A DNA stretch of 64,000 nt, from positions 123,364,951 to 123,428,950 of the forward strand of contig BTPG01000002.1 of assembly GCA_036245525.1 (NCBI GenBank). The letters are read 5' to 3'. The notes under the pieces were generated by a model. It was not told the DNA's origin and made no database searches. It saw only the letters and a list, made by a program, of their open reading frames with translations. Shown in pieces: positions 42,230 through 53,151 of the stretch; position 1 is the first letter of the stretch, and each line of letters begins with the position of its first letter. A program made the translations under genes and the position numbers. Source of the DNA: Semisulcospira habei (taxonomy: Eukaryota > Mollusca > Gastropoda > Semisulcospiridae).

Positions 42230-42576
42230 TTATATTTTTTCATTACACTTCACAAAAAGATGACATGTCGCTTGCGCCTAACTATTTAACCCCATCAGCT
42301 CCACCACCAGACTATTACTAAAAAAAAGTTTTTTTATTGTCCTTGTAACTTGGGAAATCTGACCGAGTATCTTGCTGACTTGCATCAAGAACTTACAAGA
42401 TCTTATGTTAAGACACTTATAAAAACTTTTTAAGTCACTTATAATTACTTGCGCCAACTAACTTCAAAGGTACTTACAAAGTTACTTGCTGGTTTATAAA
42501 TTACCTTATTAAGTACTTGTAATTTACTTAGAAACATCTAGACAGTAACATAGATAGTAACTTGATAATTTTACCC
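42230..42576. repeat. Right terminal inverted repeat of copy 2
   Basis: It is complementary to 18,555-18,930. The inner edge carries, on the plus strand, a duplicate of the 3' coding end of the late-motif gene, with about 30 open codons ending in PSAPPPDYY. A stop lies directly upstream and there is no start, so it is not a separate gene. The outer end is TTTTACCC. Confidence 0.8.
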
Positions 42577-42577
42577 A

Positions 42578-42791
42578 AGAGATAGGAATACTGACAGTTC
42601 TAACTCACCCACTTCTCTAATCTGCAGATTAAAAATAATTCTTTAATAATTTCTGAAATGAAACTAAAATAGTTAGGTAATAAAGGTATTGATTGTATTT
42701 GTTGGAGTTGGTTTGTCTGAATAGCTAGTTGTTATAATAAATCTGCAGATTAGAGAGGGGGTGTCTTAGAACTGTCAGTATTCCTATCTCT
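42578..42791. repeat. MITE-like element, 214 bp, with 50-bp inverted repeats
   Basis: The arms begin AGAGATAGGAATACTGACAG on both strands, run about 53 bp (42,578-42,630 and 42,739-42,791), and end in the palindrome AATCTGCAGATT. There is no coding capacity. It starts one base after the viral terminal repeat. The target duplication is unclear. Confidence 0.75.
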
Positions 42792-43160
42792 ATGCACAGG
42801 TCAAGAAGATCAGGAAGCTCCTGGAGAAAAATGGTGTCAGTCAGATGGTTGGCCTTGCTGGGTGGGAGTCAATAAAACAGAAGAAAGTGCACATGCTGCT
42901 GCGGAAGTGAAATGGACAGTTTAGCTAATTCAAAGGACGAATGGCTCAACACAAAAGAGTCAGTTAATATGATAAAGACTTGAAGTGATGATCGTTCTGA
43001 AGACGAAAGCCAGACCTCTGCCTCTTGAAGCATGGGAGTAGGATTTCATGACATATATCTAAACTAGTATGCATAGAAAGGCCTTACCATCAGGTATATC
43101 TATACCACATTTCAGTATTTGACAAAAAGCAGTTTTTGACAAACTATGGCTATTTTGGAC

Positions 43161-43226
43161 ACCCCCTCCCCCCCCACTTGCCCCCACTCCCGCCTGCCCC
43201 CCCCCCCCACCCCCCACCCCCCCCCA
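43161..43226. repeat. C-rich tract
   Basis: About 66 bp of nearly pure C in runs of 4 to 12, interrupted by A or T. The minus strand has several G4+ runs. Confidence 0.85.
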
Positions 43227-43405
43227 GAGAGGTCACTGAAATTAATTTGTTTAGAAAGGTTTTGCCACAAAGTATCTTTGGGCAAAGTTTAAAGTCTGAG
43301 GCTTAATAGTCTCCACGAAAATGCCAACATTGATGCTTGGCACGGATGACAGACAACGGACAGATGACCCATTATATAGACTCGCTCACATGTGAGCCAA
43401 AAATG
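43226..43405 (-). repeat. Dispersed repeat, copy 1 of 2
   Basis: Its reverse complement aligns with 53,152-53,342 through TTGGCTC, GGCATTTTC, AGACTATT, ATACTTTGTGGCAA and AGTGACCTCTC. It is probably an old DNA-transposon or MITE family. Confidence 0.6.
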
Positions 43406-44304
43406 GGGTGGTATGTGGTTAACCTGGTTAGGTTTCCATCCGCAACTGAAGACTGGAATGTTTCATCAACTGCAAGCAGAATTGTACTTCACCACATTTC
43501 CTCACAAACTATGCCACCATAACGTTTTAATGAAACAGATAGCAGCAAGTCAGTCTTAAGCCCCGCGAGCATGTAGTAACAGTTGCTGCCTGTTCAATGG
43601 GGTTTAGACATTATTTTTGTTTTTTTTAATCTATGTGCGTGAAAATTAAAGTTACAGCCCCTAGCAGTAAGTGGGTCAAGTTTTTCAACTACGAAGACAA
43701 GACACACTTTCAGTTTGAAACCCCAAAAGCTTCAGTGTGTTTAAAGGAAAATTATGTTCAGCCAAGGGAAGTAAATTCAATGCAGAGTCCAAAACAAAGC
43801 AGATGTCAAGAGTTCTGTCTCTGTGGACATAGTGAAATACTTGGATTGATTGATCAGAAAACATTTTGGTGTTGGTAACTGCATGTTACCGTCATATGGA
43901 AGAGATAACAGTTAGATCCCCTGCCCCCGCCTATCAGGCACCCAATCGCCAGCCCACAGAGAAATACGCAGGTATAGAACAAGACGATCATTTCCATCCT
44001 CTAAAGTGCCACTGGCATTTCACATCAGCGTCTCTGACCTTCAGTGTGCAATATACACAGACCCTGAAATTGAAAACCTACAGTGACACCATTCGCAAGT
44101 TGCAGTAGGATGAACAAAAGAAGGAGAAAAATAAATTGCTAGTTTTTCCATAATAATAAAGGTAATTTGTATAGTGCCTAATCAACAAGGTGCTCTAGGC
44201 ACTTTACAATCACAGTAATGAAACACAAAGCAAAATACAAAAACAAACACATATAACAACAAAACAACAAACATACATTGATTTGCAAGGAACAAAAAAA
44301 AACT

Positions 44305-44306
<2 letters not shown>

Positions 44307-44368
<62 letters not shown>
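44307..44368 (+). repeat. (CA)31 microsatellite
   Basis: A perfect dinucleotide run of 62 bp. It generates spurious Thr-His and Cys-Val ORFs on both strands. Confidence 0.97.
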
Positions 44369-44370
<2 letters not shown>

Positions 44371-44882
44371 ATGAGCCGGCAGACACAGTCCAAGGATCTC
44401 AGCCGCATTAATGATGATTGGTCGGAGTTGGAAATCAAGAAGAAAATTAGCTTACTGTGCATCAGCTGTTTCGCAGACCTTCTATCAATTATATCTACTT
44501 GTAATTAAGTACCTGTTGCGCTCATTAGGACAATTGTTTTTCGCCAAAGCCCCCCTCAGGAGTGGCTCTTCGCACGCCACGCTCAACATCACTGCCTGAG
44601 GAGTAGTGTGAGTGCGTGCAGCGAGGCGAGTGCTGGCAGGCTTCGGGCCCCAACATTCCAGCCGAGGGACGTGATGACAGACACAGTGACTGTTTTTTAC
44701 ACCACTGACTTGACAGCATGTACATGTGTGTACTGTGCTTTAGAAACAATTTTGGACTGCCGCTTTTACGTTAATGTTGTAGTTTTACTATTATTGCTTA
44801 AAAATAAGTAGGTGTGAAGTTATATATTAGTTAAGTTATAATTAAGGTGGTGACTGTTTATGCTGGAGTGACTGTCTAATAG

Positions 44883-47800
44883 GTGGCACAGAGAGCGCTG
44901 ATGGGCTGGGAACCTCTTGGGCCAAGAATTATCACAGCAGCCTTTAGAACCAAGAAAAAGCTCAAGCTGAACGTCATCCAGTGTTATGCGCCCACTAATG
45001 ACAGTGATGAGGAAGAGAAACAAGAGTTCTACGACCGACTCCAGAGTGCCTTGGACAAATGTGCGGAGCGAGACATCACCATCGTCATGGGCGATTTTAA
45101 TGCCAAAATAGGGGAGGACAACACCGGATACGAAGAGGTGATGGGGAGACAGGGACTAGGCTCGGAGATGAGTGAGAACGGGGAGAGGTTTGTAGACTTG
45201 TGTGCTCTAAACCGACTTGTCATTGGAGGCAGCATCTTCCCACACAGAAGAATACACAAAGCAACTTGGGTCTCACCTGACCATACAACAGAGAGCCAAA
45301 TAGACCATATCTGCATTAGCAAGAAATTTAGAAGATCTCTTCAAGATGTTCGAGTGAGGAGGGGAGCAGATGTCGCCTCCGATCACCATCTGCTTACCTT
45401 AAGAATGAAGCTCAAGCTAAAGAAAAGCCGCACAGAGACAACAAGAAGACAGCGCTATAATGTAGGCCTCCTGAGAGAAACTAGAGTTAGAGAAGAGTTC
45501 AAACTGGTGCTGTCCAACCGGTTTCAAGCGCTACAGGAGCTAGTAAATGAAGAGGAGGCGGTCACCACAGAGCAGCAGTGGAAGGCAGTTAGAGAGGCGC
45601 TGAACTCAACCTGCAAAGACACTGTAGGGTTCAGGAAACACCATCACAAGGACTGGCTGTCGGCACAGACCTTGAAGAAGATAGAAGAGAGGAAGCAGAA
45701 GAAAGCAGTTGTCAACAACAGTCGCACGAGAGCAGCCAAAGTAAGGACACAGGGGGAATACTCGGAAGCCAACCGCGAGGTGAAGAGGAGTATCAGGGCA
45801 GACAAGAGAGCCTACACAGACAGCCTGGCAGTAGAGGCAGAAAAGGCAGCAGGCAGCGGCAACATGAAACAGCTCTACGACATTACCAGAAGATTGTCGG
45901 GCAAGTATGGCCATACAGAAAGACCAGTAAAAGACAAAGAAGGCAAGCCTATTGCAGACAGAGCAGACCAACTCGACAGGTGGGCTGAGTATTTTGAAGA
46001 GTTACTGAACAGACCTAGCCCACCCGACCCCCCAGACATCCAGCCGGCAGAGACCGACCTACCCATCAGCTGTGACAGACCCAGCCGGGAAGAGATCAGA
46101 AGAGCAGTGGCATTTTTGAAGAACGGCAAAGCAGCAGGCCCAGATGGCATCCCAGCAGAGTCTCTGAAAGCAGACCTAGAGACAACAGTGGAGATGCTGT
46201 ACCCACTGTTTGGAAAGATCTGGGAAGAGGAGGTGATGCCGGCTGACTGGAAGGAGGGGTACCTAATCAAGCTTCCCAAGAAAGGCGACCTCAGCAAGTG
46301 TTCCAACTACAGAGGAATCACATTGCTGTCAGTACCAGGAAAGGTCTTCAACAGGATCATCCTGGAGAGAATGAAGAGCTCCGTTGACCCCCAGCTGAGA
46401 GACCAGCAAGCAGGATTCAGGAAGAATCGATCATGTACAGACCAGATCGCCACTCTCCGCATCATCGTGGAACAGTCTCTGGAGTGGAGCTCCCCGCTGT
46501 ACGTCAACTTTGTGGATTATGAGAAAGCATTTGACAGTGCGGACCGAGAGACTCTGTGGAAACTCCTACGACACTATGGTGTACCCACAAAGCTCGTCCG
46601 CCTGATCAAGAGCAGCTACGATGGCATGACATGTCGCATGATCCACGAAGGGCAGTTCACCAGGGAGCTCCAGGTCAGAACTGGTGTCAGGCAGGGGTGT
46701 CTGCTGTCTCCGTTCCTCTTCCTACTGGCCATAGACTGGGTCATGAAGATGACCACAGAGCACAGACGAAGTGGAATACAGTGGACACTGTGGACACAGC
46801 TTGACGACCTCGATTTTGCAGACGACTTGGCATTACTGTCCCACACTCATCAACAAATGCAGGACAAGACCACGAGGCTTGCTGACATCTCGTCCCAAGT
46901 GGGCCTCACCATTCACAAACAGAAAACAAAGACAATGAGGCTGAACGCAACCAGGGAGGAACCAGTCTTGCTTGCTGGCACCCCGTTGGAGGAGGTGGAG
47001 TCCTTCACCTATCTTGGGAGCATCATAGACAAAAAAAGGCGGCACTGATGCAGATGTCAGAGCACGAATCGGTAAAGCCAGAGCAGCCTTTCTCCAGTTG
47101 AAAAAAGTGTGGAGTTCCAGAGAGCTGTCACAACACACCAAAGTCCGGATTTTCAACTCCAATGTAAAAGCAGTTCTCCTATATGGAGCAGAAACTTGGA
47201 GATTGACAAAAACCACAGTCAACATAGTACAGACCTTCATGAACAGTTGCCTTAGAAGAATTTTGAAAATCCACTGGCCAGAGAAGATCAGCAATGTCAG
47301 ACTCTGGGAGAGAACAGAGCAGATAACAGCAGAGAATGAAATTGGGCGAAGAAGATGGGGATGGATCGGTCACAGTCTGAGAAAGCCAGCTTCCAGTATC
47401 ACTAGGCAGGCATTGTCATGGAACCCCCAGGGAAAGAGGAAAAGAGGTAGGCCGAGAAACTCCTGGCGTCGAGACCTCCAAGCAGACATCAAGAGACTGG
47501 GAACCACCTGGAGTAGAATCGATTGATTGATTGATTGTACATTGCTTAACGTCCCGACAGCAACAAGGCTTTCTCAGGACGTGCCTGCACTGCTTGTGAA
47601 AAAAAACAAAACAGAACATTGAATGTATGTCGCCAGCCGGTCAAATACATTAAATAAACCTAACACATGGGGTTAAATAAAGCTAAGACCATTTAGCAAC
47701 ACACATCCAATATCAAGAGCTACAGGCAGTGCAGACAGTAGGGAGAGTTTTAAAAGGGCAAATACAGGTGAATGGACAAAGGGTAGACAGAAACACATGC

Positions 47801-47990
47801 CCCAGAATAGAGAGAAAAACCCACCCTGTGGGGCTGACCAGGGTGACCCTGGGAACTAAAAAATACCTAACCCCACCCAAGTCCCCCAGGGCAGACCCGG
47901 GTGGGGTATGGAGTAGAATCGAAGGAGAAGCACAGGTCAGGAGTTGCTGGAGGTCTCTCGTCGACGGCCTATACCCGGGTAGGGGTGACA
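44883..47990 (+). pseudogene. RTE family A endonuclease/reverse transcriptase, truncated and frameshifted
   Basis: The first 721 codons (44,883-47,048) are open. They cover the rest of the endonuclease (MGDFNAKIGEDN, SDHHLLTL) and the RT motifs VNFVDYEKAFDS, GVRQGCLLSPFLF and FADD. One extra A in an A-run near 47,030 shifts the frame after GSIIDKK. The C-terminal part resumes near 47,098 and is then cut by the SINE at 47,523, after TTWSRI. The region around motif A keeps CGA where copy 1 has a stop, so the two copies are inactivated differently. Confidence 0.87.
47523..47908 (-). mobile_element. SINE-like repeat copy G
   Basis: The target duplication TGGAGTAGAATCGA is at 47,509-47,522 and 47,909-47,922. 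It is inserted into RTE family A. Confidence 0.9.
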
Positions 47991-48011
47991 GGCGTAAGTA
48001 AGTAAGTAAGT

Positions 48012-48343
48012 ACTGGCCAGAGAAGATCAGCAACGTCAGACTCTGGGAGAGAACAGAGCAGATAACAGCAGAGAATCAAATTGGGCGAAGAAGATGGGGA
48101 TGGATCGGTCACAGTCTGAGAAAGCCAGCTTCCAGTATCACTAGGCAGGCATTGTCATGGAACCCCCAGGGAAAGAGGAAAAGAGGTAGGCCGAGAAACT
48201 CCTGGCGTCGAGACCTCCAAGCAGACATCAAGAGACTGGGAACCACCTGGAGTAGAATCGAAGGAGAAGCACAGGACAGGAGTTGCTGGAGGTCTCTCGT
48301 CGACGGCCTATACCCGGGTAGGGGTGACAGGCATAAGTAAGTA
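48012..48343 (+). repeat. Second 3' fragment of RTE family A in direct order
   Basis: It repeats the last 330 bp of the element (CTGGCCAGAGAAGATCAGCA to GGCATAAGTAAGTA), directly after the first (GTAA)n tail and inside the same outer target duplication. It differs slightly from the preceding copy (GAATCAAATT against GAATGAAATT). Confidence 0.8.
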
Positions 48344-48356
48344 GACTGTCTAATAG

Positions 48357-49200
48357 CCGGCGCTGTTCTTATAGCGACGGGACCCCAGGTAGCAACTGTG
48401 AAAGTATAATTCGTCTTGTTTTGTTGATGCGTATAATAATAATAATAATAATTACGGTATTTGGTATCAGTTTCAGCCCACTTAATCAAATTTCAAATAC
48501 AAACGATTTTGAATTTCCAAAAACTACAGTAGCTCGCTTGAGCTTGCCCTTAGCACCACGTGAATGTTCTATGTTTATGTACAGTGTGTGAGTGAATGCG
48601 TGTGATTCACGTGAGCGTGCTTGTTGGGTTCAGTTCGCGGCGGCGCTTTGAGCCGATTTTCAATTGGGATAAAGCGCCTATTTAATGCGCTTATTATTAT
48701 TTGTAATGCGCTTATCTTATAATAATTATAACTCTAAGCGTGCACTCACAACTCGTGCACGCATGCGCACGTTTTAGACAATGACTCACGTACCACAAAT
48801 AGTGAAAAACATTACGACGGTCAGCTTGCGGTGGGGAGTGTGGTGATATAGTGCTAGAACTGTTGAAAGAGGTGAGTTTTGAGGGCGGACTGGAAGGAAG
48901 AGAGAGAGTGTTTCTGACAAAGAGAGAGTGGGAGAGTGTTCCAGGTGGATGGACCGTAGATGGAGAAGGAGCGGGGGCTGAAAGTGTTGAGTTTGGTGCG
49001 AGGGATGTGGAGGCGGAGAGGGTCGGAGGCAGATCGGAGGGAGCGGGAAGGTGTGTAGGGGTGAAGTAAGTTTGAGAGATAGGCAGGAGCGCAGTTGTTC
49101 AGGGATTTGTAGCAGAGAGACAGAATTTTGTATTGGATGCGTTGGGGGATGGGGAGCCAGTGAAGGAGTTTGAGCGTATCTCTCATTTGTGCAACTAGTA
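48357..49200 (-). mobile_element. L2/CR1-type LINE 3' fragment
   Basis: On the minus strand, codons 49,186-48,854 give the C-terminal signature of L2/CR1 reverse transcriptases (LHWLPIPQRIQYKI, then YTPSRSLRSAS, then TWNTLPLS). The last residues FQSALKTHLFQQF are at the stop. The 3' flank (to about 48,430) has the AATGCGC/GGCGCTTTATC type tail and an (ATT)n stretch. It is only a remnant of about 110 codons. Confidence 0.75.
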
Positions 49201-49204
49201 TCAG

Positions 49205-49503
49205 CCAAGCAGAAAGTTTAAAAACATTATATTACGTGTTTAAGAGATACTATGATAGGGCTGTCCTTAGTTTGCTTTGTGTTAGGGAGGTTCAGGTCGG
49301 GTTGGGCCGTTGGCACCAGCCATGAGACGCCTTGGCGACGGGCTTCACCCGTCCCGAGCCACTGTCCATTTCAGTGTTGTGTGTAAACTGTTGTGTGAGT
49401 TTGGGTGACTGCGAGTTGCACCTGAGGTGGCGAAACAAATTTTCCTGTACGTGGCAACATGTATTTGGAAGAATAAAGGTCATTCATTCATTCATTCATT
49501 CAT
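49205..49503 (+). repeat. Probable retroelement tail with (CATT)n
   Basis: It ends GAATAAAGGTCATTCATTCA and further ATTC repeats (49,475-49,503), typical of a LINE or SINE 3' tail. The body was not recognised. Confidence 0.5.
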
Positions 49504-51364
49504 GGTTTCTAAAAGTACTGATAATAAATTACCATAGTGCCAAATACCAGCCTGCCATGAGCAAAATTAAAGGTAGGAGAGCATTTCAAATATTGGTTAC
49601 CCAGGGTTCAAAATAACCGGGTGCCTGGGGCAAAAAGCCCCTTACTTTGGCCTTGGGCCCTCTACTTTCATGTCGACGGGCTCTGACGTGCCCCCTTCTT
49701 TTCAGACCTACATTGTCTAAAAGCAGCGGTTGGCGGTACTCAGCACATCAGCGCGGTCCCGACAGGTCATGAACTTTTCACCAAATACACGTGGCTGGCT
49801 ATTTTTAGCATGGTACGTATTGCATCAATCTCTCTTTGCTGCATAGCGGTTAAGCACGATACGTTCACTTTGCTGTTTGCAGCTCGCCATTCTTCTTTTA
49901 GCTAAAGCCGCTTCCTCCCGCAAAGGAGAGTTCCTATGTTTCGCTGTCTTGTCTAAAAATCAAGCGATGGTTCATGCGCCCCTTACTTTCCTGTGTGGCC
50001 TCCTACCTTTACTAAAAGTGGGCCCGAAGTGCCCTGTACTTTTGAAAAGTATTTCAAACCCTGGTTACCATGTAAAAACTTTTCAATCGCCGCCATTGAA
50101 AAACTTGACTGGCTGTTAGTGGCTATCTATCTATCTATATCCCATGGTCTTGCCGACCGTTGGGGCACCACTGATGACTTGACAACCAGCTCCCTCCATT
50201 CCTCTCTTCTCTGCCATTCTTAGTGTATTGCCCAGCTTCAGTCCTGTCCACTCTGAGATATTGTCCTCCCATCTTTTCCTCTGCTAGGGGCTGTAGTCTG
50301 ATAAATCATTATGCAAGACACGAGTTGAAATATATGTACCTCAAAATATAATATGACCGGTCTCCTTGCACTGATTCACCAAGCAAGTCAGGAATCATGT
50401 CCCCATTCACACTGAAAGTGAAAGAATAAGTTATTATCAGTGTTGAGTACATTTTTGTTGTGACACCAATAAGGCAGTTAACTAGACTGCTTCAAATGTG
50501 CAAGGTGAGAGAGCACAGTGGGCTGTAGGCATAACTAGCACATTTCTAACGGTGATCATCAATGAAATCAGCAAAACATTACAGAAAAACAAACTCTTTG
50601 TGTGAAAATGAAATTGCCACATATCTACAGCAGTTTCATGAATAAAATGCATCTACTGTTGGTGCAACAAAGCATAATACTTTTACCAGCTATTCATCAT
50701 TTACGAAACCATCTGCATTGATTTCATAATCAGTGCAGTTTTCATGGATGTTCGGAGATGCACACGTAGTTTCCCCCACAAATTTAGAAAGGAATGATTA
50801 ACTTTAACAACAAGCCCATACAGTGCAATTTTTTTTTCATGAAAAGAAAGGTAAACGGACACATAAGAAAAGTTTTAGAGACCAAAATGCAGACAGTGTT
50901 ATCGGAAACAAGTACTGTTATGTTTCTGCTTCTTTATGAATTGGACTTGTGTATGCTCTCAATTCTTCATGATTTGCCCATACATGTACCTATTTTCTGT
51001 ACCAAAAATGTTGCTGCAGAAAAACAATTGTAACTGTTTTCCCTGCACAATCTGACACCAGAAAAATTGCCTGAAATTCATCTGGTGTTTCCCATAAAAC
51101 AAGATGAGATGAAGCATAACCCACAAAGTCCCTTCTATATGAGAGCTGTCCTCACTGTCAAGGGTCTCTACCTGTTGTCTTTGACCTGATTCTGATGTAA
51201 AAATATCTCCTATTGAAAAAAAACATGCAGATTTGTCATGCATAGGTGAACTCTATAAGGGGCACAGTGTATACGCATCATTGGTTTGAAAAACGTCATT
51301 TGCAATAATGTAATTTTTTGGTTTTAGAAATTTAGATTTTACATGATATGCTTTTCATTTTGGC
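49504..51364. other. Non-coding region
   Basis: No supported gene. Near 49,630-49,700 and 49,978-50,050 there are two related segments (GCCCCTTACTTT followed by GGGCCC or GGCCTCCTAC), suggesting an internal duplication. The rest is AT-rich and featureless. Confidence 0.5.
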
Positions 51365-51378
51365 TTCTGAACTTGAGA

Positions 51379-51755
51379 TTGATTGATTGTACATTGCTTA
51401 ACGTCCCGACAGCAACAAGGCTTTCTCAGGACGTGCCTGCACTGCTTGTGGAAAAAAAAAAGACTATTGAATGTATGTCACCAGCCGGTCCAATACGTTA
51501 AATAAACCTACGACATGGGGCCTAAATAAAGCCAAGACCATTTAGCAACACACATCCAATATCAAGAGATACAGGCAGCGCAGACAGTAGGGAGAGTTTA
51601 AAAAGAGAAAATACAGGTGAATGGACCAAGGGTAGACAGAAACACATGCCCCAGAATACAGAAGAAAATCCACCCTGTGGGGCTGACCAGGGTGACCCTG
51701 GGAACTAAAAAGTAGTTACCCCACCCAAGTCCCCCAGGGCAGACCCGGGTGGGGG
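51379..51755 (-). mobile_element. SINE-like repeat copy H
   Basis: The target duplication TTCTGAACTTGAGA is at 51,365-51,378 and 51,756-51,769. It is the only copy outside other mobile elements in this window. Confidence 0.9.
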
Positions 51756-52160
51756 TTCTGAACTTGAGAAAAAATGGTGACAAAACTAGAATTTCACAGT
51801 ACAATCTGAGTCTTGCTATAAATTGTGTGAAATTGTGTTGACTTTACTTTAGACTTTACCTAGTGAAACTACTGTACACACCCATGCTTTTCTGACAGTG
51901 TATGTATGTATGAGTGTGTGCACAAAACCCCTAAAATGGGTGACTTTCTTTACCATCCTTATGGAAAATGGGTGTGTGTAAAATTCTGGGTGCCCAAGTC
52001 AGACACCCATTTTTTCTGAGGTTGTTTATGCATTGTCTTGTGGTAAAAAGATATAAAAAGTAAAAGAAATCAGTTTCTCCCATTTTCAGTTGTTTACATG
52101 ATGTTTTGTGCTAGAGACGCACTCGTGTTGTGTGTTGCCATGGAAGCGAGGGTCCGTGTG

Positions 52161-52310
52161 TGACGTCAGCTTCCTTAGTTATACTCAGCTCGATACTGAT
52201 TGGTCGACTGCGCAGTGACATGAACTGAGTTGTTTCCCCTTATCGCCTTTGCTGACTCGGCTAAACACCATTGTCTTTCGTCCCGCGACCGCTGTTTCGT
52301 TTGCAAAGGT
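52161..52310 (+). promoter_or_regulatory. Candidate host promoter and first non-coding exon
   Basis: A perfect cyclic-AMP response element, TGACGTCA, lies at 52,161-52,168. A reversed CCAAT box (ATTGG) is at 52,199-52,203. The locally GC-richer sequence ends in AAAGGTAAAT with a splice-donor-like GT at 52,308. The stretch 51,770-52,160 before it and 52,311-52,890 after it show nothing recognisable. This is a motif-based guess. Confidence 0.3.
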
Positions 52311-52890
52311 AAATCTTATGCAATATTTTTTATTTAAGAGCACGCCCAAGTGTACTTATTCAGCGCAGTTATTTGACTGAGATGCTCCCAATCCGATACA
52401 AGTGCACAGTCAGCCGATACTGACCCGCTTCGAGAAAAGACATCTGCTAATGCTATGCGGTGGTCGTTTTTGTCAGCTTCTCAGTTTCGATTCCTCAAAG
52501 ATAACAGAACCACACAATTTTAACAAAAGCTTTCTTCTTCAATAAAAAAGAATTCGTCCAGTAACACCATTACAAGGTCAATCTGTCACGCAATTTTGTT
52601 GCTTTTTTCTGACTTGTGATTGTGATCGAAAAGTAACTTCACCACACATGCGTAAAAAAAAAGGATGATGCCGCAGATTTCAGTGTGTATTTCAATTCAA
52701 TCCTCGTACGCAAAACTGTCTCACGATTCCAGAAACAGACTTTCACAAACAACTTTTTCGGATTGTGCAAAGTTGTCGCTTTTCACTTTATTACCAGTTA
52801 TTGTTCATAGGTGGCTGGGGGTACTTCATTAATTATGTATATCTGATCCAAAATGTCAAGTTCTCATGGTTGCATTTCACATGTTTGCAG

Positions 52891-53122
52891 CACTGTTTTG
52901 GCCACACTCAGGACTTTCTGCATACACCCAGCGCCAGATGGCGGCAGGATGTCCAGAACCATTGGGATCTATGAAGTGGACAAGCACGCCCCTTCCTGGC
53001 ACATGACCAAGGCCCATGGCAAAATTAGTCAGCTGGATAGCCCATGTAGTATCTCTGCCGAAGAGGATGCGTGTGGTAGGAGGGTGCATAGATGGCACGG
53101 GAATGCCCCCAATTACAAACTG
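52891..53122 (+). CDS. Candidate host coding exon
   Basis: It is bounded by an acceptor-like TTTCACATGTTTGCAG and a strong donor CTG|GTAAGTGA. It is open in one frame throughout. The first ATG (52,949; MSRTIGIYEVDKHAPSW) follows AGATGGCGGCAGG and would code 58 residues ending in phase 0 at the donor. No family was recognised. The next exon was not found. Both this and an antisense frame are open, so coding is unproven. Confidence 0.35.
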
Positions 53123-53151
53123 GTAAGTGATTCTATGATCATTCTCATTTT

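Larger units (their letters stand above)
18555..42576. mobile_element. Polinton/adintovirus-like endogenous element, copy 2, with terminal inverted repeats
   Basis: The outer ends read GGGTAAAC (18,555) and TTTTACCC (42,576) and begin inverted repeats of about 350 bp. The 24-kb span shrinks to roughly 11 kb of visible viral sequence once the LINE, two RTE insertions, three directly inserted SINE copies and the 500-N gap are subtracted. Gene order matches copy 1 in reverse orientation, plus four small genes next to the right terminal repeat. No matching target-site duplication is apparent outside the repeats. An integrase and a protease gene are not visible; part of the polymerase side is hidden in the gap. 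Confidence 0.82.
42792..44869. other. Non-coding region
   Basis: No gene is supported. It contains a C-rich tract, a dispersed repeat shared with 53,152-53,342, a (CA)31 microsatellite, and a short interspersed-repeat-like stretch near 44,137-44,215 (AATAATAAAGGTAATTTGTA). ORFs of up to 81 codons (43,633-43,878) have no recognisable features. Confidence 0.55.
44883..48343 (+). mobile_element. RTE family A copy 2, 5'-truncated, composite 3' end
   Basis: The target duplication GACTGTCTAATAG at 44,870-44,882 and 48,344-48,356 brackets the whole insertion. It starts within the endonuclease at the codons for AQRAL. It holds a SINE at 47,523-47,908 near its 3' end. After its own (GTAA)n tail at about 47,995-48,011, a second 330-bp stretch of the same 3' end follows before the final tail. 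Confidence 0.9.

Noticed and set aside
42230..42324. Second late-motif protein at the right terminal repeat
   Set aside because: The frame opens directly after a stop and has no start codon; it is the terminal-repeat duplicate of the left gene's end.
18540..42585. Target-site duplication of viral copy 2
   Set aside because: Left flank GACTGAGTG and right flank AAGAGATAG show no matching 5-6-bp repeat; the right side is occupied by a MITE.
44178..44508. Cys-Val and Thr-His repeat ORFs
   Set aside because: They are translations of the (CA)31 microsatellite.
49877..50223. Short ORFs in a duplicated stretch as a host gene
   Set aside because: No domain, no splice signals and no conservation evidence.
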